Shown here one piece after another: positions 42,201 through 54,892 of a stretch of DNA of 64,000 nt (the stretch's first letter is position 1; each line of letters starts with the position of its first letter). Position numbers and translations under genes: made by a program. Source of the stretch: Escallonia rubra (lineage: Eukaryota; Streptophyta; Magnoliopsida; Escalloniales; Escalloniaceae); NCBI GenBank assembly GCA_033065855.1, contig JAVXUO010000083.1:211326-275325 (forward strand). The letters are read 5' to 3'. The notes under the pieces are model-generated. The model was given only the letters and a program-made list of their open reading frames with translations. It did not search any database and was not told the DNA's origin.

Positions 42201-44220
42201 ACTCAATACAGCTTGAAACATCTTTTCGAGGCAGCTTCCACTTCGAGGATTTGGAATCTGAATCTAGAGAATGACCCAAAACATGTTGAATATATTGTGC
42301 ATCCACTTCATCTATGTGAGAGTACATGTTCGGTAGAGATTTCACAATCTGGCCAACTTCCTGACCTGCAGCTTTACTAGCAGGGATATCAATGCAACGA
42401 GATACAAGTTTTGACTTTTCTGTTAACTCTTCAACATCATACGGCAGATCCTTTTGTACATAATTGTTTCGAGAAGAATATTTCTCACATTTTGAACTAA
42501 TAGACTTCTTCACAGCTTCAGTGCTTTTTGGTGTCACTGAGGAATGATTTTCTTTCTCCACAGGATCAGAAGAAATCGACTCTACTGATTTAACCCGACT
42601 GAGATTGCCATCATCAAGTTCACCAAAAAGGAACTGCTCTTCCTCTAAACCTTCTGAAGCTGACAGATTTAATGCCTCAGCTATTCCAAAATCACCACTA
42701 ACTTTTTGAGAATCAACATCCCCCAAAGAAGATTCAATTTTGTCAATCTTGTCTTCTTCACTAGAATTTTTGTCATCTCGAGCTTGAAATATAGAATTGC
42801 TGACACTAGAAATGGTACAATCACTACAGGATTCAACTTCGTTGGCAGAACCATTTACCGGGTATACAGCAAGCGTTTCCGAATATGTTTCTTTGAGTAT
42901 ACAATTTGTACATGAAGTAATTCTTTGACTTTCAAGAAGCTTTGCATCATCAAAAAAGCTGCAACAGTTCACGTCTCCTGCAATTTCATGAATGTTCGAA
43001 GACCCTTTTGATACTAACATGCCAGTTTCTGGTTGAGAGTTTACCTCGGATATTTTCTCGAAGGTTTCAACGTGCACAGGGACTTCTTCGCAATTTCCGC
43101 ATGAAATGTCATCCAGGCGAATTTCTGAATTCTCTGAAGTGGCAGGGTAAGTAAAACTTTGGATTCTATCTACACCATTCTCCTCCTTGTACATACTATT
43201 GCCAGACATACCACTATCTTCCCCGTGACAAGCATGTTCTTGAGCAAGTTCCTGGCTGGAGCATGCTTCAGGGGAATCAGAATCAGGACTTTTTGAACCA
43301 GGACAAGAGGTCTCCGAGGTAACAGCTTTTCCATTCTCAACATCATTTGCTTTATCTATTTCCTTAATCTTTCTTGACATTTCAGAATTTAGTTCATTAC
43401 CGCTTCTAAAATGACCTTCAACGATTAAACACGACATATCCACCCCAGAACTAACCTCATGTGGAACGGGATTTTCCAAAGTATTAGTGACTTCATCATG
43501 CGCAAGAGAATCCACCTGCCTCGGTCCATCATCAATCTCAAAATCCTTGTTTGCTTCACTATCTGCAACATCTGAAGCAGAAAACCGTGATGCGTTATCT
43601 TTTCTGTGCCTGCCAGAGGCAAGATTGGTCGACCACTTTACCTCCAACAGATCAGCTGCAATCTCAGCACGCTCCAACGAGTCTGCCCTAACAACGCCAG
43701 CACCGTCGTCTTCCTCATGAAAACTCTTCTCCCTCCTTGCTTTCCTCCCAAAAACAAGCCCCATTATCCGCGACCTGCGGGAACTCGTCCTAGTCACAAG
43801 TTTCGAATTGGTCACATCAATCTCTGTAACCGAACTAGACAGCTTGTCATCGTAATTCAAACTTATGGACTTCATAGGCCTCCTACTACCACCATGCCCA
43901 TCCGTCTCCTCCCCTGAAGACGAAGGTGATAATCCAGATTCCCCTTCAACATCGACCTCTTTGAGAAAGTAGGCTTCTCCCTTGTGATCCAAATACATAT
44001 CAAAGTCTGATTGAACCCCATTGACGGTTATGGTTACAACCTTCTCCTTTGCCTTCAAAACCCCTTGAAACTTCCCGAACCGGACATACCAAGGGGATGA
44101 TTTGAAGCTCCCATCTTGTTGCTCCACCACAACAATGTCCACAGCACCACCAAATGGATGAAAGGGGCCGGAGACAGTACCCACCCCCTTGGTAATGTAG
44201 CTTCCCAGCCTTGCATACAT
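33228..44220 (-). CDS. PAH2: Phosphatidate phosphatase, PAH2-like lipin (ten coding exons)
   Basis: Mg-dependent phosphatidate phosphatase converting phosphatidate to diacylglycerol, a soluble enzyme acting at the ER, where plant PAH1/PAH2 restrain phospholipid synthesis. Coding exons (minus strand, 5' to 3'): 44220-42099, 38828-38521, 38410-38337, 36188-36104, 35754-35668, 35512-35440, 34518-34475, 33868-33740, 33647-33549, 33284-33228. All introns are GT..AG and the join is in frame (1025 codons plus stop). N-LIP domain is residues 1 to about 100 ([20 protein letters not shown]); a long acidic Ser-rich middle follows; then the LNS2/HAD domain with DVDGT at about 828-832, [11 protein letters not shown] and [14 protein letters not shown]. 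Paralog assignment (2 rather than 1) is less sure. A conserved middle segment expected before SWRRWSF was not found. Confidence 0.9.
36189..38336 (-). other. PAH intron 3 with an imperfect direct repeat
   Basis: A 2.1 kb intron. Two related segments, about 36738-36830 and 36951-37045, share TTGGCCTYATARGACCC, ATGAA and TTGGCTAGCC; similar phrasing in other plant DNA suggests pieces of a dispersed repeat. No coding exon seen. Confidence 0.55.
38829..42098 (-). other. PAH intron 1 of the coding region, 3.3 kb
   Basis: By far the largest intron. I searched both strands by eye for the conserved plant PAH segment around an F-P-W-D-A-A-A-P-I core and did not see it. Contains CA-rich microsatellite stretches (about 40184-40230) and, at 41460-41850, a piece ending in an A-run (41838-41845) that could be a retroposon 3' end. 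Confidence 0.5.
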
Positions 44221-45150
44221 CCTTTTAGAATCTCAAATTCTCGTCCGAGATAAAAAAACCCTAGTATAAAATAGTCCCCTTCCTTTCCAAAATTGTGCCT
44301 TTCTAGCTCATGTGTCACTTCTTATCAAGATAATAGAAGAAAAACATTCCATGAACTTCACAACAGCATATTGGGAATTCAAATTCAAATGACACCCACG
44401 AAGACAAACACGAATTTCAAGATCGTAATTCATAAACCCAATTGATTGCCCCACGCAATCTTAGAAAAGTGAAACTATAAACCCAAACCCAATGAGACCA
44501 AATTCAAGAAAACCCAGTTGATTGGTCCACGGAATTGCAAAGCAGATTTTCCAGAAAGCCCACCTCAATGATAGATAAATCAAGAACCCAAATTGATAGC
44601 CCCAGGAAATTGCAAAAGCTAATCAGCTCAAAGCAGAGATGCAAGAATTAGAACAGAGAAGAGTAATCTTGACTTACTAAAACCAAGTTCAAGAAATCCC
44701 ACTCACAATTCGTGCATTCTTACAGGAAACTCTCATCAAGTTCAAAATTTTGAAGGCAACCCCATATGCGGAAAGCTGATGAACAACGAACCGCCAAAGT
44801 CTGGAGAGTGTGTTGGGGGCGTTGAATAACAGTTGGCGTTAAAACTGGAAAGCATATTCGCTTTTAAATTATTCGAATGTGCCAAACACAAATGCAATCA
44901 TAATCATTTGTTTCAAGAAAAAGACAGCAAACTATATTATAAACGTATTGTGCAGTTTAAAGAATCTAGATTTGCATATATAAAGAGAGTTTCAACCAAG
45001 AAGAATTGTTTTAGAGAAAGAACGGCGAGTTTCATGAGAGAAACAAGCAAATGGATCTTTGGCTATCGATGGAGAGAGAGACAGATACAGAGAGGTGGAG
45101 ATTTAATTCTGGTTTTTCTTGGAAATGTCGAGGTTTCTATATAGAAAGTG
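44221..45150 (-). promoter_or_regulatory. PAH 5' leader and promoter region
   Basis: Minus-strand upstream of the PAH ATG. A CTATATAG box near 45136-45145 is a possible TATA element, which would imply a long leader or a 5' UTR intron. If unspliced, an upstream ATG at 44318 opens an 87-codon frame overlapping the main start out of frame. Boundaries are not determined. Confidence 0.35.
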
Positions 45151-45429
45151 GTGCCACGCGTGAGCCGGTGAACAGAAAGCTGAAAATTCTGAGTTAGGTC
45201 GGAATTTAATGTGGTATCATAAACCGCAACTATCAACTCTATCCATCAACTTCAAGGGTCCTTCGAGCAATAAAACATATTGGATAATCCGGATCGATGT
45301 ATTACATACGTCTTCAATTAATTAATTACTCGTATTTTGACTTGTATTCTTATTTAAGATATAAATTATATTTTATCTTTAATTAATTGATCGTATTTGA
45401 CTTGTATTCTTATTTAGGATATGGGTTAT

Positions 45430-45697
45430 ATTTTATAAGTTTTGCATCTTTGCATCCTACCCCAAACAATAGAAAGAGAGAGGGAAGGACGAAAGTGGGA
45501 CATGAAATAAATATAGATCGGTAGAGGATTAAATGTGGATAGAGAAATAAAATAAACAATTTATAAGAAGGGTAATCATGACAAAAATTGTAAAAAGGGT
45601 AAACAAATAACGAATCTTTCTTAATTTGAAAAGTGATCAATTTTTTTGGAATAGCTAAAAAAGATTGTATGATAACTTTTCTGTGAGGGATGGAGTA
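45430..45697 (-). mobile_element. Stowaway-like MITE (copy 1)
   Basis: The right end reads GGGATGGAGTA on the plus strand, i.e. TACTCCATCCC, the Stowaway/mariner-like terminus. The interior TTGTAAAAAGGGTAAACAAA and GAATCTTTCTTAATTTG matches, inverted, the MITE at 52772. The left end is less clear. Confidence 0.6.
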
Positions 45698-45793
45698 TGT
45701 GATTATTTAGTACCACTACATAAATTATAAAATGATTTTATGTATCAAATTTTTCTGGTGATGGCCTCAAATGATCGGAATCACCCCTAAAGA

Positions 45794-45828
<35 letters not shown>

Positions 45829-45830
45829 AA
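45794..45830. repeat. (TA)n microsatellite
   Basis: Alternating TA with one G interruption. Confidence 0.9.
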
Positions 45831-46073
45831 AGAGGAAATACAAGTCAATAAACAATAATATAGGGGTCAAAAAACTAGACTAAATTGCATGATAAATTAT
45901 ATTAGTAAATTACTTGCGACTATATGGTATTCAACTCAAATTGAAAATGACATGGTTAGATTAGATCCAAATGGAGTAACACCCACCTTCTTAGGATAAT
46001 ATGTTTTGAAATTGCATCTAGATACACAATTTGGATCTAAACCGGATAATATTGGCCACTCCTCCTCAGAGCT

Positions 46074-46078
<5 letters not shown>

Positions 46079-46137
<59 letters not shown>
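46079..46137. repeat. (TA)n microsatellite, about 29 units
   Basis: Uninterrupted TA run of about 59 bp. It is self-complementary and a likely cruciform or length-variable site. The open frame through it (poly Ile-Tyr) is an artefact. Confidence 0.95.
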
Positions 46138-46138
<1 letters not shown>

Positions 46139-46172
46139 CCATGATCCTACATATATATAAACTTTTTTGTAA

Positions 46173-46405
46173 TGCTTTAGTTCGTTCGTTCACTCTTTCT
46201 TAAAAGACCAACATATGTAAACTTTTTTGTAATACTTTTACTAGACTTGCAAGAAAAGTTCACCATTTAGCTACAACTATTTTAATTAAATTGCTTTAGT
46301 TCGTTCGTTCACTCTTTCTTAAAAGACCAACATATGTAAACATTTTTGTAACACTTTTACTAGACTTACGAGAAAAGTTTACCATTTAGCTACAACTTTG
46401 TAACA
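46173..46405 (+). repeat. 119-bp tandem duplication, two copies
   Basis: Units start at 46173 and 46292 with TGCTTTAGTTCGTTCGTTCA and are nearly identical through ACCATTTAGCTACAACT. No coding content. Confidence 0.9.
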
Positions 46406-49400
46406 ACATCACTCAATCTCCCTTTTGAAGGACACGCCAACTTTAGTAATTTTTGCTGCTAATATTTTCATATTTGACAAGTTCTTTATGTTCAATCTTT
46501 TTGAAATGTCGAATACAAAAGATAGAAGAATGAAGTGATTCCAACGAGAAAAAAAAGGGTCAAAATGAAGTTTGTAGCCTAAACATTTACAAATGGCGAG
46601 AGTATTTTCGTAATTTATCTTAATATAGTTGTGCTACCGTATCACATAAAGTGATATTTGAGCTTTTACTATTAGCATTTGAGCTCTACAAATATCACTA
46701 AAGAGCATATATAGCGACATTTAACGGACTTCACCGACAAAAATGAAGGTGAAACGATTAAAAAGTGAATCTCAATTCTCAAAAATCAGTTTCGTGTTAA
46801 TCAATCCATTCGCTGTAGAGAGTTTTCTATCACTATCTGCATCCTGCAGGCAACTTGACCCTTAAATTTTTGGGGGTTAAAGATGCAACTTGACTGGTGC
46901 TGAGACTAGTGTTTTGCAGTTGCACTTGAACCAAGACAAATACTATAATACTGTAATGGACAATGGCTGTCTCCTTATCGGCCATGCCAGAATGCGAACT
47001 CATCCTCCTTCAGTTCTTTCTTTTTCTTTTGGTGTGGCAAAATGGTACGGTTCTAAAATGTTGGGAGATTGAAAACTTTAGGCTCCGTTCTGTTGGCATT
47101 TTATTTTACTGTAGTTGTTTTTATTACCTTTCTCTGAAAAATAGTTTCGTTGCTTTTAGTCACCCAATTTTGGTATTTAGCATTCCTATTCCCGCTTTGA
47201 AAACAAAAATATGTTCATTTAGCTTTTTCATGCAAAATTTTTACCATATATTTTACCAATGCCCATGCTTTTCACGTTGTGGTTTACCGAAATATCATTA
47301 GAATCCGAACATATTCCTGAAGTCTGACGCGGCCATTGTTCAGATCTTTCATCTGATCAAACACGGCTTCTTGAATAATCTCAATCCTCTATTTCTTCCA
47401 TCTGTTGTGGAATATGGATCGTTCAGCCTATCACCACCGTCAATACTCATCACCCCCAAACCCCGGTGGTCATGGATGATCTTGTGAGGTTCCTAGTTGA
47501 GGTTGCAGTTGCGGGATTAATCATGAATTGATGGGATGGGTGTAATGGTGGTGATGATTTTTTATGGGTATTTTTCAAATGAGTTGAAGGAATTGATGGT
47601 TTGGTGGTGTTTGTGGGTGGTATGAGAAACAATGACGAGAGTAATGGTTCTAGGATTGTTGAGGGCGGCACCGGTGGTGTAAGTCGCACTGTGCCCATTT
47701 CCCGCCTGAGCGCTTTGATGTTCTGCTGTGCCTGTTGGCTATGCCACCGGCGCAAACAGCGCCCTAGCATTTCCTCCTTTTGTTCATGCCCCCGCACTAA
47801 TTTCGTATGTCACGTTTATGCGTTGTTGCCTTGTCACATGCCCCTTGCATGATAATCATTCGCCGCACCCCTGCGCTATCATTTGGATCTTTTGGAGGTT
47901 AAAATGAAAAAGGCTAATTTTAGGATCATCGCAAAGACTATCGATGTTTTAGAAAAGATCGAGTCGTGGAGATCATAACTTTCTATACCATATTGTTTCC
48001 GGGGCTATGATAAGTTTTGTTGACAGCATCAAACTTGAAGAACTTCAACAGCAATGAGAAGATGATGTCTACAAATCCAAGAAAAATAAATGCTTTTTAA
48101 TACTGTGCTCATTGTTGGAAATCCCAATACCCTATGTATTACTACAACACACCAAGATTTTCATACAGGAGATTACCAGCAAAGAAGTACTTGCTAACAC
48201 TTCGGAAATGTCTGAGATATGCTCGTTAAGAGGTTTACACATAAAAGTAAACAAAGCTGCTATAGTCAGTAGATTACTACATTAACAAAATTACTTATAC
48301 TAAGTAGTCCGAAATATCAATCTTAGCGGAGATCATTTTGAACAAATTTTAATAGGGCCTAAGTACTAGTATTTCACTTAAATGTGGCTGCAAAATTGGC
48401 ATTTGGTGGTTGGTAGAAAGACCAAAGAAATTATACGTATAAGAATGGGAGGAAGTTGGCAAAAAAAAAAAAAAAGGATGGTTTGATATAGTTGACGCAA
48501 CGCAAAGAAGATGCTATCAAGCGATGAATTCATCGTAAGATTAGAGCTTTGAGTCTAGTTATAAAATCAAGCCTCTTTCGAAGGTCACTAATGTACTATT
48601 TTGCTGAACACAACTCTCTATACCGAAATGTCCTTCGACTTTCCTCTATGCCTTGCCAAATCCAGATCAAGAAATTCTTGTAAAGGAAAAATCCGTCATA
48701 TTAATTCTTGGAAAATAACATAACATCTTTAAGGTTGAGGCTAATGAAACAAACATACGTGTTTTCACTTTATTCTACTTGTCTGAATTATTTCTTTTCA
48801 AAATAAAAAAACAAAAAAATAATAATATATTTTCTGTCATCGTTGCAAAATATAAAAACCAAGTACGTAAAGAAACAACCCTTAAACTTTTTCAGACTTC
48901 TATTGTCATAGTTTAGTAATGTTTTCTCCGCACAGGCTCATTATGTTTACACGAAGCCTAACATAGTTAGAGTTGTTACTTCTTGATCACGTCTTAATTT
49001 GTGGTCTTAAATTATGATATTCCCCTCACGGAAACTTACAAGCCTAATCTAATGAAAGCAGCCTAAGCTACAATTCTATATAACAACACGGCTGGTTTAA
49101 GGTTTTAATAAGCTCTTGGTTATAGCATGTTGCAGGGTTAACACGCATATTGACTATTCACAGTTTTGGCGGGTGCCGTAAATTTTATTTTTTTGTTTGG
49201 GTTTTAAGATAGAAGTGCATTAAGTGGGCGCCGTAGTTGAAACTTAGAATCAATTAAGAATTTTTTTTAAAAACAAAGTAAAAGTTATGAGGAAATATCA
49301 GAGAAAATTGATGTTTGGTTATATACATGTTACTTTATTTTCTAATTCAGCTTCTTTTCGATCTCAGATACTCGGGAATGAGGAGTCTGATGTCCAGTTG

Positions 49401-51324
49401 GAACCCATCTATTTTGATATCTGTCAGACGATATGTCTGTTTCACAGTTGTCGCCGCTCATCTAGGACTACTGCTCTTTCTTGTCTCATCTCTCCTCTTG
49501 CACATGTAGCGAAACATCTTTTTGGATAGCTGACTGTGTTTGTACAGTTTGGAGATGATTCCATGGAAGTTTTGTACTCCCAATATTTTGTTTATGCAGC
49601 TTATAGCAATAATCCTGTGCCACAGTAGATTAGACGGATGGGGTCTAAATCTCTGTGTCTGAGATCTTTTAGTCCTTTCTCTGTTGTATATATCTAAACT
49701 TTTTACTTAACCTTTATGAAATGCAGTTCTCTTTAACATAAAAAATAAAAAATAAAAACCCCTGGAAGGGAAGGAGTATAAATAAGTTGACTTTATTTTG
49801 GGCTATGATTGGTTTTAATCTCGCAACCTTACGGATAAATAGTTTGGAAGTGCTATTAAACATTTTACCGAGGAGTCCTCATGTTAGAACTTATGACATG
49901 CATATGTGGATACACAAACCTCCGTATGTGTGTGAAGTCTTAATGACCCATATCGACTACGCATATAAATTGAGTTTGATTCTTATACCTGGTGAGCTTA
50001 TAGTTTTCATGAGTTTGCTTTTGAGTTTGACGACACGCTTTAACACGAGCGAAAGAAAAAAATAATCAAAGATTAATCCAAAATTTTGGCCCTTTGACCA
50101 ACAGGCATTCGACACTGAAAGTAGGAAACAAACCAAAACATAAGGATCGTCTGGGACTATTGCAGATAAGTAGTAGAGCCCAATCTGTCCATGGTAGGAC
50201 TTGGGCCTTATGATCGCAAAGTATATGACCTGGATCCAACAGTGATTTGGGTTCAACAATTGGGTCCAAGACTTCAGCATGCACACCTCCCACTTTTCCT
50301 TTTCTCATACATAAAATGCTTTTGGTCGCCGCGTGATATTTTATTTGTGAAAATAAAAAGGTCTTCAAAATTGAACGAACCCGACCCGTTCTGTTTCACA
50401 TGACTAGTGTTGTCGACTTGGAGTTGGTCAATTCGGTTCCGAAGTATGATCATCATCTTCCTAAAATCATCATACGGTTGTACCTCTAGGGCTCATTAAG
50501 GGTCCTCTTCCAACACGATAATTACCAAGGTAAGCTTTTTGATAAGGTCTATAACTCTCGTACTTTCTCGAGTCCTCCTCTCTCATATTGTGAACCAGGC
50601 ACCAGAGATTACCCCCCTCTCCCCTCTGAGATTCCCATTCGACGAGTCACCGCTGTGTGTTTTGTGATGTGTACTTCTATTCGTTAGCTCTTTGCGGTCC
50701 CTTCTGGTTTGTCCCGCAACAATAGCATTTCGGTGTTGAAACAAATAAGCGTAAAGCTAAAAAATTACGAACAATAATACCCGTATTAATATAGTGAAAG
50801 AACAAGGCTTAGAGGAGTGTAAATGATTTTTTGAGTATAATTGAAGCCTCCCTACGTCAAATGGAAAACTGCTACAATGTTCATCCAAGAGAATTGAAAT
50901 TCTTTACAATGGATCATCTATCTACCGCCAATCTATTAAACGTAAGTATGAAACAACCTTTTTAGTTCATTAACTTTTATCTTAAGTGAAGTTGGTGTTT
51001 TTTAATCGAAACTTTCAACCCTTCACCACCTGTAGGAAAATGTATATTCTTTGATCCATATCAAGTTAAGATCCATCAATGGATCATTACATTGTACTAA
51101 AATATGGGTGAATCTTACCCAAAGGATTATGCATGAAACTAAATTAATGAATTCTTGATTTCACCTAAACAAAATCAATGTTCAAAGAATAAAATCATTT
51201 AAAAACTTGAAGAGTCTTATGTTCACGAGAATTATATTTTGAAAACCAAAATTCAAGAAACTTTATTCTATTTTTCCAAAATAAATAACCAAATTCAAAA
51301 CCCGTTTCATCATCGGCAACATAC
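46406..51324. other. Long intergenic stretch, no confident gene
   Basis: About 4.9 kb of mostly AT-rich sequence. At 47440-47870 a GC-richer patch has overlapping frames on both strands (minus 47450-47797; plus 47601-47852) without recognisable domains. At 49310-49760 a stretch ends with GAAATGCAGTTCTC and an A-rich tail (49739-49758), possibly a processed-transcript or LINE 3' end; its frame (ILGNEESDVQLEPIYFDICQ) is not recognised. At 50530-50730 a pyrimidine-rich leader-like patch is seen. Confidence 0.4.
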
Positions 51325-51790
51325 ATACGATAAGTTGTTTCTTGCGAATACATGTTTTTCACATATCAAGTCATTCTTGCAGACTACTTTTCAAAATAAC
51401 TTCTATATACTTTTGAATCATCATTACATTAAAAGATGTCATTGCTTTCGAATGCTTGGAAGTACAGCTGCTGTTGAAATATAATGCTGATAACATGATA
51501 TCAATGATGAGGACTAAAGTTTCTCCTCGAGCACAATACTGCCGTCACACTTTTTGGGTGGGGCTTCCTCCATAGTTGGCAAAAAGAAGCCCAAGTCGTG
51601 ATTGCGAGCATTACTAGCAAAATTTTCAAAGGTAAATATGCATTCTCATTTGCACGTGAGGCTTTTGTTACCAAATAAAAAGTGAGAAAATGGCGTGAAT
51701 TTAGTATAAACAAGTATAGGTTTTCATAAAGGCGTTCTGGGGTTAACGTTTTAGCTAGTAGCGCGGAAGAACGTCCATTTAGTTTTACTA
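51325..51790 (+). repeat. 0.46 kb dispersed duplicate (copy 1)
   Basis: Nearly identical to 59879-60342 (only a handful of differences). Both copies end at TTTAGTTTTAC, after which the sequences diverge. The shared part includes an exon-like minus-strand segment (next entry). Confidence 0.9.
51514..51613 (-). pseudogene. Terminal-exon-like fragment (NARNHDLGFF...), copy 1
   Basis: After an acceptor-like TTTTGCTAG, 100 nt encode 32 residues, NARNHDLGFFLPTMEEAPPK then KCDGSIVLEEKL, and end in TAG. The composition looks like a real protein C-terminus, and the 100 nt are identical in the copy at 60066-60165. I do not recognise the family and saw no upstream exons in either place, so it is probably a gene fragment spread by duplication. 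Confidence 0.4.
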
Positions 51791-52771
51791 GTAAGGATCA
51801 CGTGATTTGCACGATATATAGTAATTAAAATAAAAATATTGTGAACCTTAATAAAAAATACAGTTAAAATTAATCAATACCACTATTATAATTAAACGAT
51901 AATAATAAATCAGTTGTTAACTGCTAATAAATGACGCGAAATAAGAAAAGTTAATTGCACAAAATATGGTCTTACTTTCAAAACCAAAATTTTCACGCCA
52001 ATTATCACAGATATTTTTCACTATTCATCATACTAATTTCTATCGTCACATCAAATTGCCGTTAAAGAGAATCCTGATTGTTTCATATTATATTTTTTTT
52101 TATCAAAGGTACATTAACATTGTAATTAGTTTCAAACATCTTCCACAAATATCTAACTCTCATGAAACGCTACAAGTTTGACTATACAGTAATAAAAGTG
52201 AAGAAAATATTCAGAGATAATTAATGTCAAGTATATATATTAGAGTTGTCTAATTTCCTAGAATATGTCTTGATGACAGACGTATAAGTTTAGGAAGTGA
52301 AATTGAGAAGAAGTTTGAATTATAATTAAGTGATATTAACGAAAGTTCAAAAATAACCCGAAAAGGATGTCGAAAATAAAGTGTCTACCGGGAAGAAGTT
52401 ATGATTAATAATGTAACAAAGTTTGTAAGACGAAATGAGTTGGGAGTTTAAATTTTGCATCTTTAAAATCAAGAATCAAGCGAACTCAAAAGATCTTACA
52501 GGACACATAGAGAAAGTGAACTGCTTAGGCAATAAATTTAGTAACCTTAGCTTTCAATGATCTTTCTAAAGTTTTTCTATCGTTCACTTTTAGAGTTTTG
52601 ACACGTTTTCCTACAAGCATCACCACTAAAGTTTAAAATATCATCATTTAAGATTTTCAGTATCTTTCATTACCAATCTTGTTTCTTTCTGTACAGTGAT
52701 GGTCATTTCTTGTAACGATAATTATTAGGGGTCAAAATATACTCTGCATTTATTTACATTTGGTAATGATC
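51791..52771. other. AT-rich intergenic, nothing seen
   Basis: No gene or transposon end recognised; the frame at 51966-52181 is AT-biased. Confidence 0.5.
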
Positions 52772-53025
52772 TACTCTATTACTCCTTATGTCCCAAATTT
52801 TTTTTTATCATATTTTCTTTTCGGATTATCCAAAAAAAAAAAAAAATTTGATCAGTTTCCAAGTTAAGAAAGATTCTGCAGATGTTTTTACATATTTACC
52901 CTTTTTATACACTTTTTTTTTTATTCTACTTCTTTCTCCATATTTTAACCTCTACCAATTCATTTCTCTCTACTGAACCACTTTCTTCCTCTTCTTCTCC
53001 CCTTCTCCTCCCACCTTACCCACCC
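52772..53025 (+). mobile_element. Stowaway-like MITE (copy 2)
   Basis: Begins TACTCCTTATGTCCCAAATT, close to the CTCCCTCCGTCCC-type Stowaway end, followed by a T/A-rich segment; GTTAAGAAAGATTCTGCAG and TTTACCCTTTTTATAC match the 45430-45697 copy in inverse orientation. The right end is unclear; it may be lost at the GC palindrome. Confidence 0.6.
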
Positions 53026-53048
53026 CCCGGGGCCCTTCCGGCCCCGGG
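53026..53048. repeat. All-GC palindrome
   Basis: CCCGGGGCC, 5-nt spacer CTTCC, then GGCCCCGGG: a perfect 9-bp stem of only G and C inside AT-rich DNA. Confidence 0.95.
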
Positions 53049-53059
53049 CGGGATAGATT

Positions 53060-54160
53060 AGGAAACTCGTATAATAAGACTCATATGTTCGTTGACCAAA
53101 AGAAAATGCTGAAAGATAAAAAGACCAGAATGTTCACTTAGGAATGTTATTCTTCAAATGTCATTCCCCGTCCCTTCATCTCACCATATAGCCCCACCAC
53201 TACCATTACTTTACACTTCTTCAGCTTCCACACGCACACACACATACACAACTGGCCACAACCACAGCCACAATCCTATCCCACCATCATCGCATTCTTC
53301 AGTTTTCTCACCTTTCTTCAGCCTTATCACCCTAATCACTTGCAACAAACCATCACGATTTAACAAACCAAATGAACAAAATTGAAAATTAGAATTTAGG
53401 GTTCGACATATAGAAGAAGATGTATAAGATTCTTGTTTGCGTCAAACTACTACCCAACACCACCACAGCCGCCGTCATTAACCACCACCAGAGCAGCCTT
53501 TCACCACCACTAATCAGCTTACCACTGCATCCAATCAACGCATCACCTCTTCAATTCACCCACCACCAGCAGACAACCCACCACCACCCCAAATTGACCC
53601 TCTACACACCACAATCGTCATCAATCAACCTTCCATAACCCATCCTCTAATTAACATGCCTACACACACTTAACTAATGTTACAGATTTATGACAAATTT
53701 AGCGGCTTTGAAAACTTTCATGCTTGTGTTGCTGTCGAGGACGTTTACGACGGTGGAGGTATGACCGAATGGGGTGGGATAACATGGAGGCCGACATTCA
53801 CTGGCACCGGGATGAGGCGGGTAGGGCTAAGCCAGTTTGCCCAACTTTCAGGCTGAATGCTTGCCGAGGAAGGTGCGACGGTGGGGTGGGGGGAGAATTT
53901 AGGCTGAAACACTAATTTGAAATTTTAGGATTTATAAATTTTATATTGTATACACCTTGCAGATACAAATGAGGGCAATATTGACATTCATAAAATACGT
54001 ATTGATGACATATGCAAAAAAAAAAAATTAATGGATCAATACGGCTCTACCTTTTGAAACTTAGAGTCATTGATTGTAATTTTACCCTAACATCAGGGAC
54101 ATGAGTTATTTTGATGTTGATAATTTTTAAGGTTGTGTTTTGATAGAGTTTTATTTAAAG
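53060..54160. other. Intergenic, no gene recognised
   Basis: Contains CCA/CAC-rich low-complexity frames (53158-53638). A frame at 53724-53915 is unrecognised. No transposon ends were defined. Confidence 0.45.
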
Positions 54161-54892
54161 GTGATGTCAAGGAAAGTGGGTTCCTACTTACATGGAGGTG
54201 CCACAAAGGCTGCAGTCCGAGTCAGCTTCCAAGTATGTAAAGTGAGAGACAGCAAGGGTGGAACAAGGGCAGAGACCAAGGGCTTCCCAGACAGAGCTTG
54301 AGGGTGGCAGTGCTGCGAGGGCGATAGCGCAGGATGAATATACGACGACAGTCACAGTCCGATGCTTAGGTCCAAAGTCAGGGTCATGTATGTTTCTCTC
54401 TCTAGAATTCTAGAGTGAGAAAGTGAAAATGTTCTGAAAATGTCCAAATGTTATATCCCCTTCTAATGAATTCTCAAGACCTCTATTTATAGAGATTGAG
54501 ATGATGATGTCATTAACCGACACGTGGCGCTCCCCGGGAGTGACACGTCACCGGGGGGTCCACGAGTGCCGGTGCTCCATGGACTATCAGATCGCATATT
54601 CAACCGACCTGCTCCTCACAACGTCGCTCTGTCTGTCTGGAAAGACTGGCTCCAACCGCATCGGTGTGGCCAGAGAACCCCCTTGATCTAGCCTACAATC
54701 CAAGCCCTTGCGGAGTCCCACAGGCCTGGCAGCGGTGGGGAAGACCCGACGCCCAACTGCCAGGTGAACTAGGCGCGATGCCCTCCGAAGACCTGCTCCC
54801 GTCTCGGAGTGACCCGGGGGTCATAGTCCCAAGGGGTGCCGACGCAAGCCCCCAGTGCCGGAGCACATAGGCCATTCACGCATGCACCCTGA

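Noticed and set aside
42706-43917. Plus-strand frames opposite PAH exon 1
   Set aside because: Antisense shadows of a long, clearly conserved minus-strand exon.
46006-46203. 65-aa frame with poly Ile-Tyr
   Set aside because: Translation of the (TA)n microsatellite.
53158-53638. Pro/His/Thr-rich frames of 72-75 aa
   Set aside because: CCA/CAC-rich low complexity; no start context or homology recognised.
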